The notes under the pieces: generated by a model
Databases searched by the model: none
What the model was told of the DNA's origin: nothing
Seen by the model: only the letters and a program-made list of their open reading frames with translations
Assembly (NCBI GenBank): GCA_027858915.1
Contig: JAQIBT010000088.1
Span: forward strand, 1 to 64,000
Origin: Salinisphaera sp.
GTDB lineage: Bacteria > Pseudomonadota > Gammaproteobacteria > Nevskiales > Salinisphaeraceae
Direction: 5' to 3'
Length of the DNA stretch: 64,000 nt
Program-made: the position numbers and the translations under genes
In this document: positions 29,109-38,897 of the stretch, one piece after another
Layout of the letters: each line of letters starts with the position of its first letter
Position numbering within the stretch: the stretch's first letter is position 1

Positions 29109-30164
29109 ATGAGTCAGACAAACACCGACAAGGCGACCGGGGAATCAGCCTCTGGCGGCGGATGGTTCAGCCGCTTTGACCTGGTGGCGCTGCTGCTTGA
29201 AGGCCGGGCGTTTCTTGGGTTGATTGTGATCATTGTCGTCTTCTCATGGCTGTCGCCGAACTACTTCAACGTCGATAATCTGCTCACAATGACGTCCCAT
29301 GTGGCCATCTTCGGCCTGCTGGGCATGGGCATGCTGCTGGTCATTCTTACCGGCGGTATCGATCTGTCGGTCGGTTCGACCCTGGGACTATGCGGGGTGA
29401 TGACGGGTTTCTTCATCCACGGCGTTGATCTGGGTAGCGTGACGCTGTATCCGGCGTTGTGGGTTGTCGTAATCCTGGTTTGTTGCGTTGGTGCACTGGT
29501 GGGCCTGATCAACGGCGTACTCGTAGCCTACTTCCGAGTGCCGTCGTTTGTGGCCACGCTCGGCTCGCTCTATGCCGTGCGCGGGGTCGCACTGCTGATG
29601 ACCGGCGGCTTGACCTATAACAATCTGGACGGCGAGAAAGCGCTGGGCAATACCGGCCTCAGCTGGCTCGGTTTCAACTCCCTGTTCAAGATTCCGGTGG
29701 GTATATTGATCATGATTGCAGTCGCGGTTGTGCTTATTGTGATGCTCAATCGCACACCCTTTGGACGCTGGCTGTACGCGACCGGCGGCAACGCACGGGC
29801 AGCCCGTTTGTCTGGCGTGCCCACGAGTCGCGTGACGGTACTGGTGTTCGTCATGTCCGGAATCTGTGCTGCTATCGCCGGCCTGGTATTGACGTCCGAA
29901 CTCACATCGGCCGGTCCGACGGCCGGCACGACATACGAGCTGACCGCGATCGCTACCGTCGTCATCGGTGGTGCCGCGCTGGCCGGCGGCGTGGGCAATA
30001 TTCGCGGCACGTTGCTTGGCGCGTTCGTCATCGGCTTTTTGTCGGATGGGCTGGTGATCGTTGGCGTCTCGAATTACTGGCAGATGGTCTTCACAGGTGT
30101 GGTCATTGTGTTTGCGGTGCTGCTGAACTCGATTGAATACAAGGGCGGTCGTAAAGCCGGATAG
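29109..30164 (+). CDS. Sugar ABC transporter permease (RbsC-like)
   Basis: GGIDLSVGS, ATGGNARAARLSGV, GGAALAGGVGNIRGTLLGAF. Confidence 0.95.
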   Translation: MSQTNTDKATGESASGGGWFSRFDLVALLLEGRAFLGLIVIIVVFSWLSPNYFNVDNLLTMTSHVAIFGLLGMGMLLVILTGGIDLSVGSTLGLCGVMTGFFIHGVDLGSVTLYPALWVVVILVCCVGALVGLINGVLVAYFRVPSFVATLGSLYAVRGVALLMTGGLTYNNLDGEKALGNTGLSWLGFNSLFKIPVGILIMIAVAVVLIVMLNRTPFGRWLYATGGNARAARLSGVPTSRVTVLVFVMSGICAAIAGLVLTSELTSAGPTAGTTYELTAIATVVIGGAALAGGVGNIRGTLLGAFVIGFLSDGLVIVGVSNYWQMVFTGVVIVFAVLLNSIEYKGGRKAG

Positions 30165-30231
30165 CTATCGGCGTCCGGCGGTACTGCGCGTTGGACCGTG
30201 ACACAGACAGATCAACAAATCGCCCTCGTCG

Positions 30232-30294
30232 TTCGGGACGTCGACGGGATTCCAGGCACGACACGTCCCGAATAAAACCGCCGGTCAACGGCGG
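30232..30294 (+). other. Two tandem stem-loops in the substrate-binding-protein 5' leader
   Basis: TTCGGGACGT/ACGTCCCGAA (30232-30272) and CCGCCG/CGGCGG (30278-30294). Confidence 0.5.
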
Positions 30295-30318
30295 GACCAC
30301 AATCGCTAGAGGAAGGAG

Positions 30319-31302
30319 ATGAACATGCTTCATAAGAAACTGGCCGTAGCAGCCGCGAGTCTGGTACTCGCCTTTGCTGCCTGCGCTGGTATCTCGACGG
30401 CTTCGGCTGCGGGATCCAGTAATGGCAAGCTGATCACGATCATCGTCAACGACCCGTCCAATCCATACTGGAAGACTGAGGGTCAAGTCGCTGCCGAAGA
30501 GGCGAAAAAGCTTGGCTACAAGGCCAATGTCGTGGCGCATCACGGTGACACCAACACCGAGCGCAATCAGATTGATACGGCGATTACCAACCATTCAGCG
30601 GCGATCATTCTCGATCCGGCCAACGCCAAGGGCTCGGTTGGTTCGGTGAAAAAAGCCGTGCAGGCCCATATCCCCGTCTTTCTTGTCAACGCCGAGATCG
30701 ACCAGCAAGGCCTGGCCAAGGCACAGCTGGTATCGAACAATGCGCAAGGCGCTGCGATGGGCGCCCAGCAGTGGGTGAAAGCGGTCGGCGAAAAAGCCAA
30801 GTACGTCGAGCTCACGGGCGCACCGTCTGACAATAATGCCGCGACGCGATCGAATGGTTACCGGACCGTGCTGAGTCAGTATCCGGGGCTCAAGAAGGTC
30901 GCTTCACAAGTCGCCAACTGGGATCGTACCCAGGGCCACGACAAGATGCAGGGCATGCTGCAGGCACACCCGGACATCACGGGCGTGATCAGCGGCAATG
31001 ACGAGATGGCGCTGGGTGCCATTGCGGCTCTGAAGCAGGCTGGCAAGCTCAAGCAGGTCACCGTGGGTGGCTTTGACGGCTCGCCCGCCGCCATTGATGC
31101 GATCAAGAATGGCGAACTGGCTTACACCGTGCTGCAGCCCGTGGCCGTGTTCTCGAAAAAGGCCGTTCAGGAAGCCGACAAGTACATCCGGACCGGCAAG
31201 ACTGGCGTCGACCACGAGAAGCAGCTTTTCGACTGCATTCTGATCACCAAGAAGAACATCGGCGACTACGTCGCGCCGTTCACTCTGAAGAGCATGCAGT
31301 AA
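30319..31302 (+). CDS. Sugar/polyol ABC transporter periplasmic substrate-binding protein
   Basis: Signal peptide; Peripla_BP_4-like fold motifs (ITIIVNDPSNPYWKTEGQ, AAIILDPANAKGS, GNDEMALGAIAALKQAG, VGGFDGSPAAIDAI). Confidence 0.9.
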   Translation: MNMLHKKLAVAAASLVLAFAACAGISTASAAGSSNGKLITIIVNDPSNPYWKTEGQVAAEEAKKLGYKANVVAHHGDTNTERNQIDTAITNHSAAIILDPANAKGSVGSVKKAVQAHIPVFLVNAEIDQQGLAKAQLVSNNAQGAAMGAQQWVKAVGEKAKYVELTGAPSDNNAATRSNGYRTVLSQYPGLKKVASQVANWDRTQGHDKMQGMLQAHPDITGVISGNDEMALGAIAALKQAGKLKQVTVGGFDGSPAAIDAIKNGELAYTVLQPVAVFSKKAVQEADKYIRTGKTGVDHEKQLFDCILITKKNIGDYVAPFTLKSMQ

Positions 31303-31329
31303 GCCAGCGGCACGATAAGCGGTAATTGC

Positions 31330-31358
31330 AACGCGCGGGCCACGATGGCTCGCGCGTT
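31330..31358 (+). terminator. Intercistronic stem-loop between SBP and kinase genes
   Basis: AACGCGCGgGCC-ACGAT-GGCtCGCGCGTT. Confidence 0.5.
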
Positions 31359-31376
31359 CTATATCAGGAGGCAGTC

Positions 31377-33119
31377 ATGACTTATCTGGTAAACCAGCCC
31401 ACGGATTTCGTCGATGAAAGCATCGACGGCTTCGTCGCTGCCAACAGACATCTGGTGCGTCGCGTGCACGGTGGCGTGGTACGTGCGACGCGTACGCCGC
31501 CGGGGCAGGTGGCCGTCGTAATCGGCGGCGGCTCCGGCCATTATCCGGCGTTTGCCGGTCTGGTAGGTCAGGGGCTGGCGCATGGCGCTGCCATGGGCAA
31601 CGTATTTGCCTCGCCCTCGGCGCAACAGATATATTCGGTTGCCAAGGCGGCGGCCTCTGACGCCGGGGTGCTGCTCAGCTTTGGCAACTATGCCGGCGAC
31701 GTACTCAATTTCGGCATCGCCGAAGAACGACTCAAGGCCGAAGGTATCCCCTGTCGTTGTTTCGCTGTCACCGATGATGTGTGCAGCGGTCCGGCCGACA
31801 AAACCAGCGAACGCCGCGGTATCGCCGGCGACCTGACCGTATTCCGCGCGGCCGTATGGGCCGCCGAGCGCGGCGACTCGTTGGAAAAAGTCTATGACTT
31901 TGCCAGCCATGCCAATGAACGTACGCGCTCGTTCGGGGTAGCGTTCTCGGGTTGCACCCTGCCGGGCGCCGAGGAACCGCTGTTTACCGTACCGGAAGGC
32001 CGAATGGGCGTCGGCATGGGTATCCACGGCGAGCAGGGCATCGACGAAGTCGACCTGCCCAGTGCGCACGAGCTTGGGCAAATGCTCGCAGACCGACTGA
32101 TCGAGGAACGACCGGCGAGCATCGACTCCGCCAATTCGGCTCGGGTGGGCGTCATGCTCAACGGCCTGGGCGCGGTCAAGTATGAAGAGCTGTTCGTGCT
32201 TTATGCCAGCGTGGCCAATCGGCTGACCGATGCTGGGCTGACCATCGTGCAGCCGGAAGTCGGCGAATTGGTGACCAGCTTCGAAATGGCTGGGGTATCA
32301 CTGACCTTGTTCTGGCTCGACGACGCACTGGAAAAAGCCTGGACGGCACCCGCCAATACGCCGGCCTATCATCGCGGCGGCGTGCCGCTTGAGGGCGTGC
32401 CGCGCGACGCCAGCGACGATATACAGGCAGCCGAAGAAGAGGTGCCTGCCGCCAGTGACCTGTCAAAAGCCGACGCGGCCGGCGTCTTGAAGATCGTAGA
32501 GGCGATCGAAGCCAAGATTGATGAGCAAGCCGACACGCTCGGCAAGCTCGACGCGATCTCCGGTGACGGCGATCACGGCATTGGCATGCAGAAAGGCGCC
32601 ACCGCGGCGCTGGCCGCTGCCCGTTCGGCGGTCGACAAAGGCTGTGGCGCCGGCAGCGTGCTGGCGCGCGCCGGCGACGCCTGGGCCAACGAGGCCGGTG
32701 GCACGTCGGGTGCGCTGTGGGGTCTCGGCCTGCGCTGCGTTGGTCATGTGCTGGGCGACGAGCAGTCGGTGAAGGCACCAGCGGTGGCACAGGGCGTAAG
32801 CGAAGCCACTGCTGCACTGCGCCGGCTGGGCGGGGCAAAGATTGGCGACAAGACCATGCTGGATGCGCTTCAGCCGTTCACCGATATTCTGCAAAGCGAG
32901 GTCGAGGCCGGCAGGCCGCTGCGCGAGGCGTGGGACAAAGCCGCCAAGGCAGCCGAAAGAGCCGCCAACGACACCGCTGATCTCAGGCCTCGTATCGGTC
33001 GGGCCAAGAATCACAGCGACAAGAGTATCGGCCACGCCGATCCCGGCGCGATCTCGTTTGCCATGATTGTCAGCGTGGCCGCCACGCATATTGAATCATT
33101 CCACCAGGAGACACCATGA
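31377..33119 (+). CDS. Dihydroxyacetone/erythrulose kinase family (fused DhaK-DhaL)
   Basis: [24 protein letters not shown] (DhaK) and [18 protein letters not shown] (DhaL). Confidence 0.9.
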   Translation: MTYLVNQPTDFVDESIDGFVAANRHLVRRVHGGVVRATRTPPGQVAVVIGGGSGHYPAFAGLVGQGLAHGAAMGNVFASPSAQQIYSVAKAAASDAGVLLSFGNYAGDVLNFGIAEERLKAEGIPCRCFAVTDDVCSGPADKTSERRGIAGDLTVFRAAVWAAERGDSLEKVYDFASHANERTRSFGVAFSGCTLPGAEEPLFTVPEGRMGVGMGIHGEQGIDEVDLPSAHELGQMLADRLIEERPASIDSANSARVGVMLNGLGAVKYEELFVLYASVANRLTDAGLTIVQPEVGELVTSFEMAGVSLTLFWLDDALEKAWTAPANTPAYHRGGVPLEGVPRDASDDIQAAEEEVPAASDLSKADAAGVLKIVEAIEAKIDEQADTLGKLDAISGDGDHGIGMQKGATAALAAARSAVDKGCGAGSVLARAGDAWANEAGGTSGALWGLGLRCVGHVLGDEQSVKAPAVAQGVSEATAALRRLGGAKIGDKTMLDALQPFTDILQSEVEAGRPLREAWDKAAKAAERAANDTADLRPRIGRAKNHSDKSIGHADPGAISFAMIVSVAATHIESFHQETP

Positions 33120-33580
33120 GCGACCCACTCAGAATCATCATCGGTTCGGACGATGCAGGCTACGCCTACAAGGAAGCCTTGAAAGCCGATATGGCGGCGA
33201 GCGATCTCGTCGCCTCGGTAGAGGACATGGGCGTAGACGAAGCCGCGAAGACGCCGTATCCGACCATTGCCATCGCGGCGGCCGAAAAGGTAGCAGCAGG
33301 CGAGGCGGACCGTGCCTTGCTGATCTGCGGGACCGGGCTCGGCGTGGCGATTTCGGCCAACAAGGTGCCAGGTATTCGTGCGGTGACCGCCCACGACAGC
33401 TATTCCGTGGAGCGCGGCGTACTCAGCAACAATGCTCAGGTGCTGTGTTTTGGCCAACGCGTGGTCGGGCTGGAACTGGCTCGCCGTCTGGCCGCGGAAT
33501 GGCTGACCTATCGCTTTGACGAGTCCTCCAGCTCGGCGCAGAAAGTGGCCGTGATCTCCGCGTACGAAAATCAGGATTGA
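33116..33580 (+). CDS. RpiB/LacAB-family sugar-phosphate isomerase
   Basis: [44 protein letters not shown]. Confidence 0.9.
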   Translation: MSDPLRIIIGSDDAGYAYKEALKADMAASDLVASVEDMGVDEAAKTPYPTIAIAAAEKVAAGEADRALLICGTGLGVAISANKVPGIRAVTAHDSYSVERGVLSNNAQVLCFGQRVVGLELARRLAAEWLTYRFDESSSSAQKVAVISAYENQD

Positions 33581-33602
33581 CTTGCCATCGAGGCTAGAGC
33601 GC

Positions 33603-34385
33603 ATGCCAGAAGCGATCCCCAAGCGGCCAAGGCTGATCGGCGTCAGCCTCAAGATGTATTTCGATGTCGCGCGCACGTTGGCCTGGAGCAAGGAGGTCGC
33701 CGCGATAGCGGGGCGTCATTCAGCGCTCGCAGGCGGGCAGACGTCGCTGCTGGTGCTGCCGTCTCTGCCCGTATTGGCGAAGACCGTCGATATATTTGCC
33801 GATACACCGGTGCAACTCGGAGCCCAGGATCTGTTCTGGGAAGACCGAGGGGCGTTCACGGGTGCTGTGAGCGGTGCCGATCTGGCACAGATTGGTTGTC
33901 GCTACGTCGAAGTCGGCCACGCTGAGCGACGTGCATTGTTCGGCGACGATGATGCAGCAGTACGCCTGAAGACTGCGGCCGCCGTGCGCAACGGGCTGAT
34001 CCCGTTGCTGTGTATCGGTGAACAGGAACAGGGCTCGGTGCAGGACGCTGGCGACGCCTGTGTTGCGCAGTTGGAATCGGCACTGGATCAATTCGATACA
34101 GTAGAAGGCCGCGTGGCGGTGGCGGTTGCCTACGAGCCGGTATGGGCTATCGGTCAAGCCGAGGCAGCCAGCGCTGAACACGTGATCGCGGTGTCACGCC
34201 GGATCCGTGCGTGGCTGCGTGAGCGTCCGCTACTCGCAGGCGCCGCCCTGATCTATGGCGGCAGTGCAGGACCGGGAACGCTTGCGCAACTGAATGATGC
34301 GGTTGACGGCTTGTTTCTTGGCCGGTTTGCACACGATCCGGATGCCTTGTCGACAATACTCGACGAGGCCAGGCGGCTTGAGTAG
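33603..34385 (+). CDS. Triosephosphate isomerase paralog (possible tetrulose-phosphate isomerase)
   Basis: GVSLKMYF, EVGHAERR, AYEPVWAIGQ, YGGSAGPG; start 33582 or 33603. Confidence 0.85.
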   Translation: MPEAIPKRPRLIGVSLKMYFDVARTLAWSKEVAAIAGRHSALAGGQTSLLVLPSLPVLAKTVDIFADTPVQLGAQDLFWEDRGAFTGAVSGADLAQIGCRYVEVGHAERRALFGDDDAAVRLKTAAAVRNGLIPLLCIGEQEQGSVQDAGDACVAQLESALDQFDTVEGRVAVAVAYEPVWAIGQAEAASAEHVIAVSRRIRAWLRERPLLAGAALIYGGSAGPGTLAQLNDAVDGLFLGRFAHDPDALSTILDEARRLE

Positions 34386-34386
34386 T

Positions 34387-35301
34387 TCAGCGCGCAGCGT
34401 CGGCCATCAGCTGCTCAAGTTCCGCCGCAGATGGCATGCCGGCTTGCGCACCTTGCCGACGCACCGACAGCGCGCCGGCCGCCGCAGCGCGTCGGATCGC
34501 GTCTTCAATCGACCGGTTCTGCATTCTTGCGACGGCAAACGCACCGGCAAAAGTATCGCCTGCGCCGGTTGTATCGACCACGTTGGTATCGAACGCTGCG
34601 GCATGGCCGTGCGAGCCGTCACGGGCGATCCACAGTGCCCCCTGTCGTCCAAGCGTGAGCACGACACCGGTGGCAAATTTACCCGCCAGCATCTGCCCGT
34701 GCCGCCGCGCGGTATTCAGGTCCGTGCTCTCTATTTCATCAAGCAGATAGGCCGCCTCGCCGGCATTGACCATCAGCCAGTTGACACGGGCCATATCCAG
34801 AGCATCCAGTGATGCCGCGGGCGCTGCATTCAGCACCACTTCGGCGCCGGCATCGTGTGCCCGATCGATCGCAGCCGCCACAAAGGCCGGCGGTGTCTCC
34901 AACTGCAAGAGCACGACGCTGGATTGCTCAAAGACCGCCGGTGACAGGGCGTCGGCTGCGAGCGTGCCATTGGCTCCAGGAATGACGATGATGCGGTTTT
35001 CGCCGCCGTGTTCGACCGTAATCAGAGCAATGCCGCTGCTGCCAGATACTCGTTTGATGGCCTGCGTATCGATACCTTCGCTGTCCAGACCACTGAGTAG
35101 TTGGCCGCCAAAATCATCGTCTCCTACCGCGCCAACAAAACGAACCGGTGCCCCCAGACGAGCTGCTGCCACCGCCTGATTGGCACCCTTGCCGCCGTGA
35201 TGCACTTGATAATCGCGGGCCACAGTGGTTTCACCAGGGCCCGGAGCATGGCCGACCGTCGCGACCAGATCGATGTTGATACTGCCGACGACAGTAATCA
35301 T
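34387..35301 (-). CDS. Ribokinase / PfkB family sugar kinase
   Basis: GSINIDLVATVGHAPGPGETT, GGKGANQAVAAARLG, DTTGAGDTFAGAFA. Confidence 0.9.
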   Translation of the reverse strand: MITVVGSINIDLVATVGHAPGPGETTVARDYQVHHGGKGANQAVAAARLGAPVRFVGAVGDDDFGGQLLSGLDSEGIDTQAIKRVSGSSGIALITVEHGGENRIIVIPGANGTLAADALSPAVFEQSSVVLLQLETPPAFVAAAIDRAHDAGAEVVLNAAPAASLDALDMARVNWLMVNAGEAAYLLDEIESTDLNTARRHGQMLAGKFATGVVLTLGRQGALWIARDGSHGHAAAFDTNVVDTTGAGDTFAGAFAVARMQNRSIEDAIRRAAAAGALSVRRQGAQAGMPSAAELEQLMADAAR

Positions 35302-35458
35302 GAGCGGCGAAAATTATTCATAAAAAAAGCCAGAAACAGATTGGAGAAAGGATGGCTACGAGTGGTCTTCCGCACCGGTGATTGCGGCCACGATCTGTTG
35401 GCGGGTTGACGTCAGCAATACGCCAGTGAGCCATGGTGGTACCGCGCTCGCGGCCTGT

Positions 35459-36178
35459 CTAATAGCAAATCCGCATTGGTAGGCCATGGCTGTCCAGTGG
35501 CGCCGGATCGGGCAGGCTGACGTGAGCACCGGCGGCGATACGCTCAGCCGTGAACAGACAGGCGAAGGCATCGGCAATATCATCGTCTGCGGCTTGCTTG
35601 CGGGCAATCATGCGCCGCGCGTCGGCAAACGCGTGCGTCCCGAACTGTGCGGCGATCAACCCTTGACGCAGAGCCGCACCGACCGCGCTTTTCTTGCTGT
35701 CGTGCAGTGGCTGCAGGATGCTGCATCGCTTGTTCATCGCCGCGAAGCTGACTTCCGGATGGGTCTCCCACAGCCTCTCGAGGTATCTGGACTCGCCGTC
35801 GAGCAGTGCATCCACCGCGCGAATCTTGGCCAGGATGTTGAACGTCTGAGCCGATAATCGTTTGCCGCAGGCCGCCTGGTTGAGATCGCTCGCGTGGGCA
35901 TGGTCGCAGCCATTTAGGGCGGCTCTCATCGGGACGGGAAACACGCTGGCAGCACGCGGACGGCCCAATAGACCGCGGGCGATCTGCTCGCATCCGCGCG
36001 GCTTGTTATCGGGCAGCCCCATGGGCATGTCGAGTGCGACCACTCTGGCGTCGAATGTCTCGATCAAGGTCTCGAGAGAGGCAGCAACGCAAACCGCCCG
36101 ACGCGATACGCCCACCCAGCCACCGGGACAGCCATCGACGCCGATCGAGTGTGAGGTAAAGAAGCTGTCGCTTGGCAT
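35459..36178 (-). CDS. DUF429 family protein (predicted RNase H-like fold)
   Basis: GVDGCPGGWVGV, VALDMPMGLPD, LNQAACGKRLSAQTFNI. Confidence 0.8.
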   Translation of the reverse strand: MPSDSFFTSHSIGVDGCPGGWVGVSRRAVCVAASLETLIETFDARVVALDMPMGLPDNKPRGCEQIARGLLGRPRAASVFPVPMRAALNGCDHAHASDLNQAACGKRLSAQTFNILAKIRAVDALLDGESRYLERLWETHPEVSFAAMNKRCSILQPLHDSKKSAVGAALRQGLIAAQFGTHAFADARRMIARKQAADDDIADAFACLFTAERIAAGAHVSLPDPAPLDSHGLPMRICY

Positions 36179-36243
36179 GCGCGTGAGTGTAGGCTCTTAG
36201 CAGTGCTAATGTCAGGGCTGGTTTCTAACCCAAGGAAGTTGTT

Positions 36244-37263
36244 ATGCCGATGATGAAGGTTGCCCAGATCGACAAGGCCGGTGCAGATTTCCAGCTGGTC
36301 GAGCGTCATATTCCCGAGCCCGGTCCGCAGCAGGTTCTGGTGAAAGTTCAGGCCTGCGGAGTGTGTCACTCGGACGCATTTGTCAAGGACGGCGGGTTTC
36401 CCGGACTGGAGTTCCCGCGCGTGCCGGGTCACGAAGTGATTGGGCATGTAGAAAGCGTCGGCGACGACGTCGACCACTGGCAAGTCGGGCAGCGGGTGGG
36501 GATTGGCTGGCACGGCGGCCATTGTTTTTCCTGCCGGTCATGCCGCAGCGGGGACTTTGTCACCTGTGAAAACCAGCAGGTCTGTGGTATCAGCTACGAC
36601 GGCGGCTACGGCGAATACATGGTGGCGCCCGCGGAGGCGCTGGTGGCAATCCCTGAATCGTTGTCGTCAGTCGAGGCCGCACCGTTGCTGTGTGCGGGGG
36701 TGACGACGTATAACGGCATGCGCAAGACGGGGGCCATGCCCGGCGATGTAGTGGCTATTCTGGGCATCGGCGGGCTCGGTCATCTGGCGATTCAATACGC
36801 CCATGCCATGGGATTTCATACGGTTGCGCTATCCCGCGGAACCGACAAGAAAGCGCTCGCTATGGAGCTGGGTGCCGATACGTATATCGACACCGAAGCC
36901 GGTGACGTGGTGGAAGCGCTGCAGCGACTGGGTGGTGCGCGCGTCATCGTTGCGACCGCACCCAACCCAAAGCTGATGAGTTCGGTGATCGACGGACTCG
37001 GCGTAGGCGGCCAGCTGCTGGTGCTGGGCGCGTCTCCCGAACCAATCGAGGTGTCGCCGTTTCAGCTGCTCATGGCGCGTCGGAGCGTCGCAGGACATCC
37101 CAGCGGCACCCCCCAGGACTCGGAAGAGACGCTCGGTTTCTCGGCGCTGCGCGACATCAAGACGCGTATCGAGACTTATCCGTTGGCCGAAGTCGAAGCG
37201 GCCTATCAGCAGATGATCAGCAACAAGGCACGTTTTCGTGTAGTACTGACGATGGACGAGTAG
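36244..37263 (+). CDS. Zn-dependent alcohol dehydrogenase
   Basis: CGVCHSDAFVKDGGFPGLEFPRVPGHEVIG; CRSCRSGDFVTC; GIGGLGHLAIQYA. Confidence 0.9.
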   Translation: MPMMKVAQIDKAGADFQLVERHIPEPGPQQVLVKVQACGVCHSDAFVKDGGFPGLEFPRVPGHEVIGHVESVGDDVDHWQVGQRVGIGWHGGHCFSCRSCRSGDFVTCENQQVCGISYDGGYGEYMVAPAEALVAIPESLSSVEAAPLLCAGVTTYNGMRKTGAMPGDVVAILGIGGLGHLAIQYAHAMGFHTVALSRGTDKKALAMELGADTYIDTEAGDVVEALQRLGGARVIVATAPNPKLMSSVIDGLGVGGQLLVLGASPEPIEVSPFQLLMARRSVAGHPSGTPQDSEETLGFSALRDIKTRIETYPLAEVEAAYQQMISNKARFRVVLTMDE

Positions 37264-37344
37264 TGTCGTTGCGTGTCTTTGCGGACTGCAATTTTCTGGT
37301 AGCCCGCGTTTGGAGCCTTTGCACAGAGACGGTTGCTAAGCACT

Positions 37345-38442
37345 TCAAAGAGTATGTCTGAGCCGCTGATCGTCGGCGTGACGCGCCAGGGCAAGGTCGA
37401 TCAACCGCGATACCAACGCGGAATAGCTGAGCCCTGATGCCTGCCAAAGTTTCGGGTACATCGAGATACGCGTGAAACCGGGCAGCGTGTTGATCTCGTT
37501 GATCACGACCTGACCGTCAGGCTGTAGAAACACATCGACACGTGCCAGCCCCGCGCACTCCAGTGCCATATAGCCTCTCAGAGATACCTCGCGGATGGCC
37601 GCCAGACTGTCGAGATCCAGCTCGGCCGGGATCAGCACGCGCGCTACGTCGGCATCGACGTACTTGCTGTCGTAAGAATAGAAACCGCCGTCGCTGATCA
37701 CAACTTCACCGCAGGTGCTGGCTTCGGGCAGGTCGTTGCCGAGCACCGCGCACTCGATTTCCCGGCCAACGACGGCGGATTCAACCAGTACCTTGTGATC
37801 GAAAGACAAGGCCAGCGCCATGGCATCACGAAAAGACGCCTCGTCAGTGACTCGCGAAACACCGACCGATGATCCCTGGTTGGCCGGCTTGACGAACAAT
37901 GGCTGCCCAAGCTCGGCGGTCAGCTGCGCATGGTCGGCCTGCGCTGCTGTGGTCCGATTGAAACAGGCGAAAGGCGCGACCATGAGTCCGGCGTCGCGCA
38001 GCAGGCGTTTTGTTACGTCCTTGTCCATGGCCGCGGACGAACCCAGTACGCTGGAGCCGACGCAGGCCAGATCAGCCGCCCGCAACAATCCCTGGAGCGT
38101 CCCGTCTTCGCCGAAAGTGCCGTGGATGATAGGAAACACGACGTCCAGATCCGCCAGCTGATTGCGCCCCTGGGTATCGATCAGTTTGGCGTGCTCGCGC
38201 CCCGGTACGATCGCCAACTCGTCGTCGCCGTGCTTCAGCGCGATGCGTCGCGGATCATCGGCGTGATACAGAAAATCCGACCCATCGACCGCGTGCCAGC
38301 GGCCTGTCTTGTCGACCCCGATCACCGATACATCAAAGCGATCGCGATCGATCGCGTTCACGATGTTGCGTGCCGACTGCAGCGAGACTTCGTGTTCGGC
38401 AGATGGCCCACCGCAGATAACGCCGACGTGGTGTTTGTTCAT
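37345..38442 (-). CDS. ddl: D-alanine--D-alanine ligase
   Basis: [49 protein letters not shown]. Confidence 0.95.
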   Translation of the reverse strand: MNKHHVGVICGGPSAEHEVSLQSARNIVNAIDRDRFDVSVIGVDKTGRWHAVDGSDFLYHADDPRRIALKHGDDELAIVPGREHAKLIDTQGRNQLADLDVVFPIIHGTFGEDGTLQGLLRAADLACVGSSVLGSSAAMDKDVTKRLLRDAGLMVAPFACFNRTTAAQADHAQLTAELGQPLFVKPANQGSSVGVSRVTDEASFRDAMALALSFDHKVLVESAVVGREIECAVLGNDLPEASTCGEVVISDGGFYSYDSKYVDADVARVLIPAELDLDSLAAIREVSLRGYMALECAGLARVDVFLQPDGQVVINEINTLPGFTRISMYPKLWQASGLSYSALVSRLIDLALARHADDQRLRHTL

Positions 38443-38482
38443 TTAGGAACCTCTGATTGAATCGTCGCGGTCGCGCCGGAGT

Positions 38483-38570
38483 GCTTTGCGCCTGGCTGGC
38501 AAGGAAGCGGGAGCGTAGCGTGCTCATTGCACGGTAGCGAGCGCTGACGCCGTCCAGGCGCGCGCAAAGC
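38483..38570. repeat. 88-bp intergenic inverted-repeat element 1
   Basis: GCTTTGCGCCTGG (38483-38495) / CCAGGCGCGCGCAAAGC (38554-38570). Confidence 0.5.
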
Positions 38571-38592
38571 CCCGGCTTTTAGAAAAGTTTGA

Positions 38593-38680
38593 CCTCAAAG
38601 ACCCCGCTACTGCGTTGCAAGGCTTGACTCGGGAATGACCCGAGCGCTGCGCTTTGCGCCTTGTATCGACGTCTTTGAGG
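38593..38680. repeat. 88-bp intergenic inverted-repeat element 2
   Basis: CCTCAAAGAC / GTCTTTGAGG with nested CAAGGC/GCCTTG and CTCGGG-AATGA-CCCGAG. Confidence 0.55.
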
Positions 38681-38897
38681 ACCCAAACGCGATCCGCGAG
38701 GATTCGATCAGAGATTCCTTAGACCTGTTCCAGTAAGACGTGGCTGGCGCAAAGCATGCCATGTCCGGCGCCGATGTCGCAGCCGGTTGATCTGCCGCCG
38801 CGCTTGAAAAGCACGTCGAGGGACCGCACTGATCGCTATCAAGACGATAGCCGCTATCGTCGCCCAATCCATCGACTCACAACCGACGACATACGCC

